64,000 nt of DNA. Origin: CANMIH01 sp049116335 (GTDB taxonomy: Bacteria; Pseudomonadota; Alphaproteobacteria; Rhodobacterales; Rhodobacteraceae). Location of the stretch: assembly GCA_049116335.1 (NCBI GenBank), contig JAGDYZ010000018.1, positions 49,724-113,723 of the forward strand, in the 5' to 3' direction. Made by a program: the position numbers and the translations under genes. Positions within the stretch are counted from its first letter, which is position 1, and each line of letters begins with the position of its first letter. This document shows positions 33,663 to 41,515 of this stretch, piece by piece. Below the pieces are notes generated by a model that was not told the DNA's origin, searched no databases, and saw only the letters and a program-made list of their open reading frames with translations.

Positions 33663-34328
33663 TCAGAAATCGAGATCGGTGTAATGGGCCGGTGGCGGAA
33701 AGCCAGACACCTGATCCGCGAGAATGCTGCGAAACGCCGGGCGGGATTTGATCTTGGCGTACCAGTCTTTCACCACCTCCGACCGGTTCCAATCCACATC
33801 CGAAATATAATCCAGACAGGACAGATGGGCGGCGGCGGCAAAATCGGCCAGCGTCATGGTATCCCCCGCCAGCCAGCGCCGGTGATCCAAAAGCCAGGTC
33901 ATATAATCCAGATGATACTTGATCGCCCGTGCGCCGGTTTTGACATTTCCGCTGTCGGGAAAGCCGGCTTTCTGGATTTTCTTGTTCACCCGTTCATAGA
34001 GCAGCTTTGAGGTGACCTCGTGGTGGAACTTGTCATCAAACCAGCTCACCAGACGGCGCACCTCATAGCGGGCATCCAGACTTTTGGGCATCAACGACGG
34101 CTCGGGATAGGTTTCTTCGATCCATTCACAGATCGCAGAAGACTCCGCCATCACTTTGTCATCGATTTTTAGCACCGGCACCTTGGCCGCCGGGTTGCGT
34201 CGCAGAAAATCGGCGTCTTTCTCCCAATAGCGCTCTTCAACCAGCTCACACTCGATCTTCTTCTCAGCCAGGCTAAGGCGCACTTTGCGGCAGAACGGAG
34301 AGAGCGGGACGTGGTAGAGGCGAGCCAT
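33663..34328 (-). CDS. Glutathione S-transferase family protein
   Basis: 221 residues. An N-terminal thioredoxin-like domain (ARLYHVPLSPFCRKVRLSLAE) with the cis-Pro motif KVPVLKID and AESSAICEWIE; a C-terminal helical domain from about 85, with the conserved GDTMTLADFAAAAHL. Ser11/Cys near the N-terminus may activate glutathione (FCRK). Substrate unknown; probably detoxification or dehalogenase-like. The start at 34328 (MARLYH) is preferred; a TTG three codons upstream is closer to the AGGA. Confidence 0.9.
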   Translation of the reverse strand: MARLYHVPLSPFCRKVRLSLAEKKIECELVEERYWEKDADFLRRNPAAKVPVLKIDDKVMAESSAICEWIEETYPEPSLMPKSLDARYEVRRLVSWFDDKFHHEVTSKLLYERVNKKIQKAGFPDSGNVKTGARAIKYHLDYMTWLLDHRRWLAGDTMTLADFAAAAHLSCLDYISDVDWNRSEVVKDWYAKIKSRPAFRSILADQVSGFPPPAHYTDLDF

Positions 34329-34371
34329 GCGGGACAATGATCCTAAGGTGAAACACGACCTGTTTGCCGCG

Positions 34372-34398
34372 AAAATGGGCGGGGTTCAACACCCGCCC
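34372..34398 (-). terminator. Intrinsic terminator of nucleoside hydrolase gene
   Basis: GGGCGGG / CCCGCCC 7-bp stem with an 8-base loop, then ATTTTC in minus sense, about 26 bases after the stop at 34424. Confidence 0.75.
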
Positions 34399-34423
34399 GT
34401 TGCAATACGCAAACTGTCGCGCG

Positions 34424-35332
34424 TTATAGGGCTGAGATAGACTGCTTCATCAGGCCTGTGGCCCATGCGGCCTCAACACCCATCGCAATCTGCACCTTTG
34501 GACGGCTGTCATCTTTCAAGGTCGCCCCCAGATCATCCCCATCCACGGGGACGCGTAGGCCGGCCTCGATGAGCGTGAAGTTTTCCGGAAACACACAAGC
34601 CAAGACCGCCAGCGCATCATGCATCGGACAGCCCTCTGTAATGCCGACAGAGCGGTAGAAGCTGAGATAGAAATGCGAGATCTTCTCAAGGAACCCGCCA
34701 ACTTTCTGCGAGGCCTGCCCAAGTTCCGCGAACTCTTCTGGCGTCAAAAGCGTCTGCAGCGTGGCGTTCAACCCGACCATGATCAGCGAAAGACCGGAGG
34801 CAAACACAAAATCTGCAGCCGCGGCATCGTGATAGATATTGGCCTCGGCATGCGGGGTGATGTTTCCTGGCGCTTCAAAGGCACCGCCCATGATCACCAG
34901 CTGGCCCAGGTTCTGGGCAAATTCGGGATCAAGCTTGAGCGCATCCGCGATATTGGTCAGCGGACCAATCGCACAAACCACAAGCTCGCCTTTGTGCTCA
35001 TGCGCCATGCGCACAAGAAACTCAGCTGCGGTTTCATCGATATTGCGGCCGATCTCCGGCACCACATCAATCTCACCAAAGCCTTCGGGTCCGTGTACAT
35101 TGGCCGAAGGCACATAGCTCTCAGCCCCCCAGGGCAGGGCCGCGCCTTGGGCTACGGGCACATCTGCCCCCAAGAGATCGGCCAGATAGCGGGCATTGCG
35201 GCTCGACTGCGCCACAAAGGTGTTGCCGAAGACAGTCGTTAACCCAACCAAGTCGATCTGTGGCAGGGCATGGGCCAGCGCGATGGCAATCGCATCATCC
35301 ACGCCGGGATCGGTATCAATAATAAGTTTCAT
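34424..35332 (-). CDS. Inosine-uridine-preferring nucleoside hydrolase
   Basis: 302 residues. The N-terminal signature IIDTDPGVDDAIAI coordinates calcium and is diagnostic; later NGPLTN-like AIGPLTNIADAL, VIMGGAFEAPGNITP and CPMHDALAVL complete the active site. It releases the base from ribonucleosides for salvage. The usual length. Start at 35332 has no strong ribosome-binding site. Transcribed alone from a long upstream gap. Confidence 0.95.
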   Translation of the reverse strand: MKLIIDTDPGVDDAIAIALAHALPQIDLVGLTTVFGNTFVAQSSRNARYLADLLGADVPVAQGAALPWGAESYVPSANVHGPEGFGEIDVVPEIGRNIDETAAEFLVRMAHEHKGELVVCAIGPLTNIADALKLDPEFAQNLGQLVIMGGAFEAPGNITPHAEANIYHDAAAADFVFASGLSLIMVGLNATLQTLLTPEEFAELGQASQKVGGFLEKISHFYLSFYRSVGITEGCPMHDALAVLACVFPENFTLIEAGLRVPVDGDDLGATLKDDSRPKVQIAMGVEAAWATGLMKQSISAL

Positions 35333-35906
35333 CGCGGCGCTCTACGCCTCTTGTTAGCGCGCATCAAGAGAAAATCCGGCAAGGCACACCTTCAATATAC
35401 CTTTGAAAATGACCCCTATCTCATGCGCGATTCGCTTGGGTCATTGATGCGCTGTTTCGTTTTGGATGGCACAACTCCTATCCTTTTGGATATGACGCCT
35501 AAACCAAAGTGTTGAAATGCTTGGGGCAGGCGTTCGAGTGTTTCAAATCTTCCGCAAGTTTTCCCGTATGACGTTGCGTGGTGCGTGACGGGGAACGCTA
35601 TTTGGAATCAGACACAGTTCTTTGAAATTTCAATAGCTTGTGACCAAGTTCGTCTTTGGTCGCGAGGTCATGTGAGTATATCGCGAATTTTTGCGAAATT
35701 TGGCGACGCTTTCGTAAGAAATGCGAAACCCCTAGCCGCGACCCTACAAGCCAACAGAAATGTGCAGCGACACCTAACCGACCGTGAGCCGCCTAAGTCG
35801 CAGGCTGGTGAAGGCGCGGCTGATGTCTTGAGACGCCGGTATGGCGTTATTTGTTGATCCGATCTGGCGCCCCATAGCGGGCGTCTGACATATAAGGAAG
35901 CCCGCC
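35333..35906. promoter_or_regulatory. 574-base gap between nucleoside hydrolase and chemoreceptor
   Basis: AT-richer than its flanks, and with no supported gene. It must contain the divergent promoters. A cluster of TGCGAA-type words appears near 35690-35730 (GCGAATTTTTGCGAA, AATGCGAAA), which could be a binding region. At the right end GCGGGC (35877-35882) and GCCCGC (35900-35905) can form a hairpin with the AAGGA ribosome-binding site in its loop. No sigma-54 or CtrA full consensus was found by eye. Confidence 0.35.
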
Positions 35907-37655
35907 ATGGCGCGTAAAACCCGCTCCAAACGCAATCGCATTGGCCACCGATCCGTCTTTGTTCGCTGCGCCGGGATAGCGGCCATCATCACAATTGTGG
36001 TGGCCACCGTTTTGACGGTCCAATCCATGTCTCTGATTGATGGGTTGGCCACCCAGGGCGTCGTGGATCGAGCGTCGCGGGAAGCGGATCAAACCGCCGC
36101 GGCTTTGGTCAAACCCCTTCGGTTCAACGCCGAGCGCATGGTGGTCAAAACGGTCACTGGCACGATGGAGGCGGCAGGCGAATACGGCAGTGCGCTTGTG
36201 GTCGTCGACGCAGAGGGCGCACAGATTGGGCAATCAGAGGCGGGTGTTGAACTTCATCCCGCGTTGGTTGAGTTGGCCAATGAGGCCATGGCCTCGGGTG
36301 CGCATGTGGTGGCGGAAGGCGGGCTGTGGGTTGCCGCGCCAGTCTTTGCCAAGGCCGAGGGACCAGTGGTCGGGGCAATGGCGATGGCCTGGAACGCAGA
36401 TTCCGCACTGGCCGCTGCGCAGGTGCAGAAGATCAAAATTCTGGTATCCGCTGCGGTGGTGTTTGCGACCATGATGGTGGGGGCGGTGTTCCTGTTCCAA
36501 CGTGTGATCGGACGACCTTTGCGGATGATCACCGGATCGGTGGAGCGGATTGCAGCCGGCAATCTTACTGATGACGAAATCTTGCTAGGCCGTCGGGATG
36601 AGTTCGGCGCGATTGGTGTGCATCTTGCTGCCATGACCGAAAGCCTGCGCGCCGCTGGTATCGCAGAAGAGGCGCGCGCCAAAGAGGCCGAATATCAGGC
36701 CGATGTGGTGACCCAACTGGGGGCCAGTCTGAACGTTCTGGCGGAAGGTGTACTTAATCAGGAAATCGACGTTGAGTTCAAAGAGGACTATGCGGCGCTG
36801 CGCGACAACTACAACCGGGCGGTGCGCCAGTTGCGTGACCTGATCAACGAGGTCGCGGGCAATACGCACAACCTTTTGGACAGCGCCAATTCCATTGCGG
36901 CCTCGTCAGACGAATTGTCGAGCCGGACCGAAACGCAGGCAGCCACGTTGGAAGAATCGGCGGCCGCGCTTGAGGAACTGCTGAACAGCGTCAACTCAGC
37001 CAGCGAAGGGGCCAAGCAGGCCGAAGATTATGTCGCCGAAACCCGTGAGATTGCCGAACGCAATGGTGCGGTGATGAAGTCGGCCATTGATGCCATGGGC
37101 GCTATTGAGAAATCCTCGGAAGAGATCAGCGACATCACCAATGTGATTGATGACATCGCGTTCCAGACCAATCTTCTGGCGCTGAACGCTGGTGTCGAGG
37201 CGGCTCGGGCCGGGAAATCGGGCAAAGGGTTTGCCGTGGTGGCCACCGAGGTGCGGGGGCTGGCGCAGCGCAGCGCCGACGCGGCGCAGCGGATCAAAGC
37301 GCTGATTTCCGGCGCGGGTGAGCAGATCAACACCGGTGTACGTCTGGTGGAAGAGGCGGGTGGCGCCTTGGATGAGGTACTGGACAAGGTGGCCGGTGTT
37401 TCTGGCATGGTTTCGACCATTGCCGCCAGTGCGGGCGAGCAGGCCACGGGGCTGAAAGAGATCAATGTTGGCATCTCTAATCTGGACCGTGTGACCCAGC
37501 AAAATGCCGCAATGGTGGGTGAGGCAACCTCGTCCGCTCATACCATGCGCGAAAACGCCACCTCTTTGAACAGTCTTATCAGCCGGTTTGACACCACAGA
37601 TCCTGTGTCGGGCACTGTCTCGGATGGTGATGAAGAGCGCGCGCAAGTGGCCTGA
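35907..37655 (+). CDS. Methyl-accepting chemotaxis protein
   Basis: 582 residues. Membrane helices at about 19-41 and 176-198 enclose a short periplasmic sensor domain. HAMP follows (about 199-255), a linker, and then the long coiled-coil signalling domain (about 310-570). The hairpin tip carries the conserved DDIAFQTNLLALNAGVEAAR and GFAVVATEVR. The extreme C-terminus lacks a CheR-type pentapeptide. It should control CheA and thus flagellar rotation; its ligand is unknown. AAGGA upstream of the ATG. No other che genes nearby. Confidence 0.94.
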   Translation: MARKTRSKRNRIGHRSVFVRCAGIAAIITIVVATVLTVQSMSLIDGLATQGVVDRASREADQTAAALVKPLRFNAERMVVKTVTGTMEAAGEYGSALVVVDAEGAQIGQSEAGVELHPALVELANEAMASGAHVVAEGGLWVAAPVFAKAEGPVVGAMAMAWNADSALAAAQVQKIKILVSAAVVFATMMVGAVFLFQRVIGRPLRMITGSVERIAAGNLTDDEILLGRRDEFGAIGVHLAAMTESLRAAGIAEEARAKEAEYQADVVTQLGASLNVLAEGVLNQEIDVEFKEDYAALRDNYNRAVRQLRDLINEVAGNTHNLLDSANSIAASSDELSSRTETQAATLEESAAALEELLNSVNSASEGAKQAEDYVAETREIAERNGAVMKSAIDAMGAIEKSSEEISDITNVIDDIAFQTNLLALNAGVEAARAGKSGKGFAVVATEVRGLAQRSADAAQRIKALISGAGEQINTGVRLVEEAGGALDEVLDKVAGVSGMVSTIAASAGEQATGLKEINVGISNLDRVTQQNAAMVGEATSSAHTMRENATSLNSLISRFDTTDPVSGTVSDGDEERAQVA

Positions 37656-37700
37656 GAGCTTGCCAATTGGCTGGTCCGACAGGCGCTCAGATCCGGGAAA

Positions 37701-37760
37701 ATCTCCCGTCGTGGGAGAATGCATGATACCCTCCAACCAGAGTATTGGTTTGGAGGGTTT
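37701..37760 (+). promoter_or_regulatory. Double-hairpin leader hiding the protease ribosome-binding site
   Basis: Hairpin A: TCTCCC / GGGAGA (37702-37718). Hairpin B: ACCCTCCAA (37728-37736) with TTGGAGGGT (37750-37758), extended by three more pairs past one bulge. The only ribosome-binding site for the protease, GGAGGG (37752-37757), lies wholly within the 3' arm of B. GGAG of hairpin A could instead pair with CTCC of hairpin B's 5' arm, freeing the site. This suggests translational control, as in thermometers or switches; inference from sequence. Confidence 0.45.
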
Positions 37761-39071
37761 ATGCTTCGATTTGGCTTCACAATTTTGGCCTTGGTCGCGA
37801 CGACAGCGGTACAGGCTCAGGAACTTTTAACATTTGACCCGACGGCCTTTGGCAAGACCGTGTTGCCGACAGCCAAACAATCCCTGGGCGGGGATATTCA
37901 GCTCGAAGTTCAGATCGGCGATTATAAAAACGAATTCATCTCCAACTATGGCCCAAACTCGATCTTTGTGCGCACAGGACGCGCGGTTGGGCGGCTGGAT
38001 GTTCTGACCAATATCCGCAGCGTGCCCTGCACCGCCTTTCTGATCAGCGACAACCGCGTTCTGACCAACAACCATTGCATCCCCGGCGTGCTTGAGCATC
38101 CGGGTTTGAAAGAGCAAGGAGCCACTTCTATTCTGGGGGCTCAGCTGACACTCGGCTACACCGTGGATGGGGTTGAAGCGGGGAGCAAACAATTCTTCGT
38201 CAATCCTGTGCCGCTCGAAACCAATAAAGATCTGGATTACTCGGTCCTGCAGGTGATTGGAGATGCCAATGCCGAATTTGGCGCCTTGCCTCTGGCCAAT
38301 GTGCAGATCGAAGATCGGTCGCCGCTCTGGGTGATCGGCCATCCCCTAGGCGAGGCTCAGCGGATCAGCCGCGAGCAATGTCAGGCGGATGCCCCGGCTG
38401 TGGCGGGCAATCGGTTGCGTCACACCTGTGATACCATGCCAGGCAATTCGGGATCTCCGGTCATTGACGCCGGTTTGCAACAGGTTGTGGCTCTGCACCA
38501 CGCTGGGTCACGGGCCAGCAACGTCAATTACGCTGTGCCAATGAGCGACATCCTAGCTGCCAGTGCCATTTTAGCCGCCTCTGCCGGGCAGATGGCGCCA
38601 CAGCCCGTACAACAAGCCGGACAACACGCGGTTCCCAAGGCTGTGGCAGATGAACTGACGGCCTTGCGAGAACAGATTCAGGCGATGCAGACCGCACCGG
38701 CACCAGCACCGGCGCAACCGGAAACCTCGGCGGATGAGGCGGAACTGGCGGCGCTGCGGCAACAGGTGAAAGAGATGCAGGCGGCGGCGGAACTGGACGC
38801 GCTACGCCGCCAGATCGAAGAGCTTAAGGCCGCCCCCACTCCTGTCCCCGCTCCGACACCCGTACCGCAGGTGACGCAAACGGCCCGCCCCTCCTGTCAT
38901 GACCTCTGGTATCAGCGAAATCTGATTTTTGATCAGGCGGGCTATTGTTTTAAAACCAGCAAAGCCCAGTCTTATTTCAACAATGCCGGATGCACGGGCG
39001 GCACGCCGTCAAGCGCGGGCATGGCCGAGGTCAACCGCATCAAACGTCTTGAGCGTCAATACGGCTGTTAA
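37761..39071 (+). CDS. Secreted trypsin-like serine protease with C-terminal Cys-rich domain
   Basis: 436 residues. Signal peptide 1-19 (cleavage near VQAQ). A chymotrypsin-fold domain carries H105 (LTNNHC), D159 (KDLDYSVL) and S230 (GNSGSP). From about 290, Gln/Pro-rich linker segments alternate with short coiled-coil helices (LTALREQIQAM, LAALRQQVKEM, LDALRRQIEEL). The last 60 residues (CHDLWYQRNLIF, AGYCFKTSKAQ, LERQYGC) resemble a YARHG-like domain, which is thought to bind the cell surface. Start at 37761 places the signal peptide; see the leader hairpins. Convergent with the peptidase gene, sharing a TTAA. Confidence 0.88.
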   Translation: MLRFGFTILALVATTAVQAQELLTFDPTAFGKTVLPTAKQSLGGDIQLEVQIGDYKNEFISNYGPNSIFVRTGRAVGRLDVLTNIRSVPCTAFLISDNRVLTNNHCIPGVLEHPGLKEQGATSILGAQLTLGYTVDGVEAGSKQFFVNPVPLETNKDLDYSVLQVIGDANAEFGALPLANVQIEDRSPLWVIGHPLGEAQRISREQCQADAPAVAGNRLRHTCDTMPGNSGSPVIDAGLQQVVALHHAGSRASNVNYAVPMSDILAASAILAASAGQMAPQPVQQAGQHAVPKAVADELTALREQIQAMQTAPAPAPAQPETSADEAELAALRQQVKEMQAAAELDALRRQIEELKAAPTPVPAPTPVPQVTQTARPSCHDLWYQRNLIFDQAGYCFKTSKAQSYFNNAGCTGGTPSSAGMAEVNRIKRLERQYGC

Positions 39072-39880
39072 TCCACGCACCCTAGCGCCTCGGCCTGACG
39101 GCCAATGGCAATCAGATCGGGGCGGTATTCGAAATGCATTGTGTCATAATGATACCATTTCCCGCCCCAGATAAATCCGTGCCGTTCAAAGGCTTCGACA
39201 ATCGAAAGTGGCACCTTGTTTTGATAGCTGGGAACATTGCCGGGCGTGCCGCCGCTCCAGCGCCAATAGGTGCTGTGTTTGGGATTGACGTCGATCGCCA
39301 CGCCGAAACTATGGGCCGACAGTCGTTTGGTGCCCGAGATCACCCGCCAGTTGAAGGTGCCGCCAAGGGTGTTGAGGAACTTGGCCTCATCTTGAGTTGG
39401 AGACGAAAGATCTCGGGCAACCCGAGCAAGTGCCGCCGCCGCACCATGGCGGCGGGAAAAGGCCACAGAGGTGTTGAACCAGCCCACCGGCTCCATATCG
39501 GCGGACACGGCCCGGGCATCCGCGCCATACAAGCTTTTGAAAAAGGCGTCGTTGCGGATGCGGCCCGGATCAAAGTTCTGCGCAGGCGGCGCACCGGTAT
39601 AGCACCGGCCCAGAGGATAAATCTGAGACAACATGTCTTCGATATCAGCATCCTTCAGCGCCTCGGCGTGGCTTTTGACTTGTCCATCGTCGATGGTGAT
39701 TTCTGTGCCGTCGCGCATCACAAGAACATTGGCGGCATGGCCAAGGATGGCCTCGGGAAAGGCCGATTGGAACAGCGCCAGACGGGTGGTCAAATCAAGG
39801 GATGCGCCCTGTGCCACGGCTGAATTTAGGGGCAACCAAAGGCTCGTGGCCAGACCTAGTGCCAAACTGAGTACGCGCAT
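39068..39880 (-). CDS. M15 family D-Ala-D-Ala carboxypeptidase-like protein
   Basis: 270 residues. Signal peptide of about 1-24 (LALGLATSLWLPLNSAVAQ). Zinc ligands of the M15/VanY family are visible in SAHSFGVAIDV (His and Asp) and YHYDTMHFEYRP (His). Such enzymes trim peptidoglycan peptides, here in the periplasm. Start at 39880 follows GGAGG by 4 bases. Upstream mtgA (also cell wall) is 43 bases away on the same strand, consistent with one transcript. Confidence 0.87.
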   Translation of the reverse strand: MRVLSLALGLATSLWLPLNSAVAQGASLDLTTRLALFQSAFPEAILGHAANVLVMRDGTEITIDDGQVKSHAEALKDADIEDMLSQIYPLGRCYTGAPPAQNFDPGRIRNDAFFKSLYGADARAVSADMEPVGWFNTSVAFSRRHGAAAALARVARDLSSPTQDEAKFLNTLGGTFNWRVISGTKRLSAHSFGVAIDVNPKHSTYWRWSGGTPGNVPSYQNKVPLSIVEAFERHGFIWGGKWYHYDTMHFEYRPDLIAIGRQAEALGCVD

Positions 39881-39923
39881 GTGACCTCCAAAACAGGGGA
39901 TACTCGAACGGAACGATGATCGT

Positions 39924-40682
39924 CTAAGTGTCTTCAAAACAGGCGGCGCGCCCGTCGCGGCGGATGGTTTCTGCCCCATCTTGAATGGACCGGGCGCGTT
40001 TGTTGAGAAAGTCCGTGGGGCGTGCGGCATTGCGTTTTTTTGGGCTTGGAAGAACCGCGGCCAACAACGCAGCCTGGCGTGGCGAAAGTTCATCTGGGCC
40101 TGCGCCAAAGTAATGGCGAGCTGCTGCCTCGACACCAAAAACACCTTCGTCGAATTCCGCCACGTTGAGATAGACCTCAAGGATACGGCGCTTTGACCAG
40201 AACAGTTCGACACCGGGGGTCAACACCCCCTCGAGCGCCTTTCGCACCCAGCTGCGCCCCTGCCAGAGATAAACGTTTTTCGCCACTTGCTGCGAAATCG
40301 TGCTGCCCCCCCGCTTGGCCCCCTGGGCAATGGCCGCGCGAATGGCGGTCATATCAAATCCCCAGTGTTCACAGAAGTTTGCGTCTTCCGCAGCCACAAC
40401 AGACCGCAACATCACCGGGGCAATGTCTTCGGCATCGACCCAGAGCTGGTCCACGGGTTCGCCAATCCGAAGCCCTTCAGACCACATGGTGTGCGTGGTC
40501 GGCGGATTGAGCACAGAAAACATCACAACGGCCAAAACTATCACAGCCAATCCTCCCCATAAGGCACGGCGCAGCATCCGCCGCATCCAGTGCACCGGTG
40601 TCCACGTTCGCCAGCCCAGCCAGCCCCGTTTTTCCGCCTTGGCGGGTTTCTTTTTGGATTTGCTCTTGGTCTTGCCTGCCAT
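39924..40682 (-). CDS. mtgA: Monofunctional peptidoglycan transglycosylase MtgA
   Basis: 252 residues. Highly basic N-terminus (about 1-35), one membrane helix (about 43-60), then the GT51 domain: the catalytic Glu in VVAAEDANFCEHWGFD, then KRGGSTISQQVAKN, and RRILEVYLNVAEF. It polymerises lipid II glycan strands without a transpeptidase domain. The start (MAGKTKSKSKKK) gives the usual length. Followed by the M15-type peptidase gene on the same strand; probably a two-gene cell wall operon. Confidence 0.94.
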   Translation of the reverse strand: MAGKTKSKSKKKPAKAEKRGWLGWRTWTPVHWMRRMLRRALWGGLAVIVLAVVMFSVLNPPTTHTMWSEGLRIGEPVDQLWVDAEDIAPVMLRSVVAAEDANFCEHWGFDMTAIRAAIAQGAKRGGSTISQQVAKNVYLWQGRSWVRKALEGVLTPGVELFWSKRRILEVYLNVAEFDEGVFGVEAAARHYFGAGPDELSPRQAALLAAVLPSPKKRNAARPTDFLNKRARSIQDGAETIRRDGRAACFEDT

Positions 40683-40782
40683 GTCTCTGTTCTATCGCAG
40701 CCAAGCCCCCTTCGCCAAGCAGGCAAAAAAGATCCTCTTGTGGGACACTAGGGAACTGCGATGCCTGCGCGGCACAAAACCT

Positions 40783-40791
40783 CCCCCCCCC
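40783..40791. repeat. Poly-C tract (9 bases)
   Basis: A run of nine C on the plus strand (nine G on the minus), 12-20 bases beyond the trmL stop and about 100 bases upstream of the mtgA start. Such tracts can slip and alter promoter spacing, but no contingency role is proven. Confidence 0.6.
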
Positions 40792-40802
40792 TCCTTCGGA
40801 GT

Positions 40803-41276
40803 TCAGCCGCCAAGCTGCCCACGCATGGCCTGATAGATCACCGCAGTTGCGACATTTGCCAAGTTGAGCGACCGAACCCGGGAATCGAGCATAGGCAAGC
40901 TAAAGATCCGATCTTCGTTCCCATCCAAGAGGTCTTTGGGCAGGCCTTTTGATTCACAGCCAAACACCAAATACCCATCCTGAGGATAGTCTGGGTCATA
41001 GATCGTTTGGGACCCGTGTTCTTCGAAGAAAAAGAGATTGTCGCGCGTGGGTTTCTGTTCGTCCAGAAACTCCTGCCAGCTGTCATATTCGGTCAGATTG
41101 ACATATTGCCAATAGTCTGTGCCCGCCCGCCGAACTGCTTTCTCATCAATGGAAAACCCGTAGGGCTTGATCAAAATCAGCTCCAGATTCAGCGCAACGC
41201 AGGTCCGCCCAATCGCACCGGTGTTGTATGGAATTTCAGGTGTGACCAAGACAATTTTCAAGCACGGCTTTGCCAT
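40803..41276 (-). CDS. trmL: tRNA (cytidine(34)-2'-O)-methyltransferase
   Basis: 157 residues, a minimal SPOUT methyltransferase. The N-terminal IVLVTPEIPYNTGAIGRTC and C-terminal knot (FGCESKGLPKDLL, RSLNLANVATAVIYQ) are diagnostic of TrmL. It methylates the wobble ribose of tRNA-Leu. The start at 41276 gives the family length; the frame stays open for about 60 codons upstream, but those residues are not family-like. No strong ribosome-binding site. Confidence 0.94.
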   Translation of the reverse strand: MAKPCLKIVLVTPEIPYNTGAIGRTCVALNLELILIKPYGFSIDEKAVRRAGTDYWQYVNLTEYDSWQEFLDEQKPTRDNLFFFEEHGSQTIYDPDYPQDGYLVFGCESKGLPKDLLDGNEDRIFSLPMLDSRVRSLNLANVATAVIYQAMRGQLGG

Positions 41277-41430
41277 AGGATATGCGGACTTTCTCTCAAA
41301 GGGTTCTGCGCCAGCCATACGCAGCTTTGGCATTTTGGTAAATTGAATTCGGAAACGACCGATAGACCTTTCGGGGGTCACGCATTTCCGGTTTCTCATC
41401 CCCTTCAACGCTGTCACCTGACCGCACCAC

Positions 41431-41459
41431 AAAAAAACCCCCGCCACGAAGGACGGGGG
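41431..41459 (-). terminator. Intrinsic terminator of the gltDB operon
   Basis: On the minus strand CCCCCG / CGGGGG stem plus inner pairs, followed by seven T. A second hairpin, AAGGGCGGG / CCCGCCCTT at 41476-41498, lies between it and the gltB stop at 41516. Confidence 0.85.
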
Positions 41460-41515
41460 CACAGTGAGGTTCGTGAAGGGCGGGTTCAGCCCGCCCTTGG
41501 GAGCATTCGTTTGAT

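Noticed and set aside
32904..34010. 368-codon plus-strand frame opposite queG and GST
   Set aside because: Crosses the intergenic repeat and two real genes; no recognisable features.
35585..35857. 90-codon plus-strand frame in the gap before the chemoreceptor
   Set aside because: Lacks a ribosome-binding site, has no recognisable domain and composition unlike neighbouring genes; likely promoter region.
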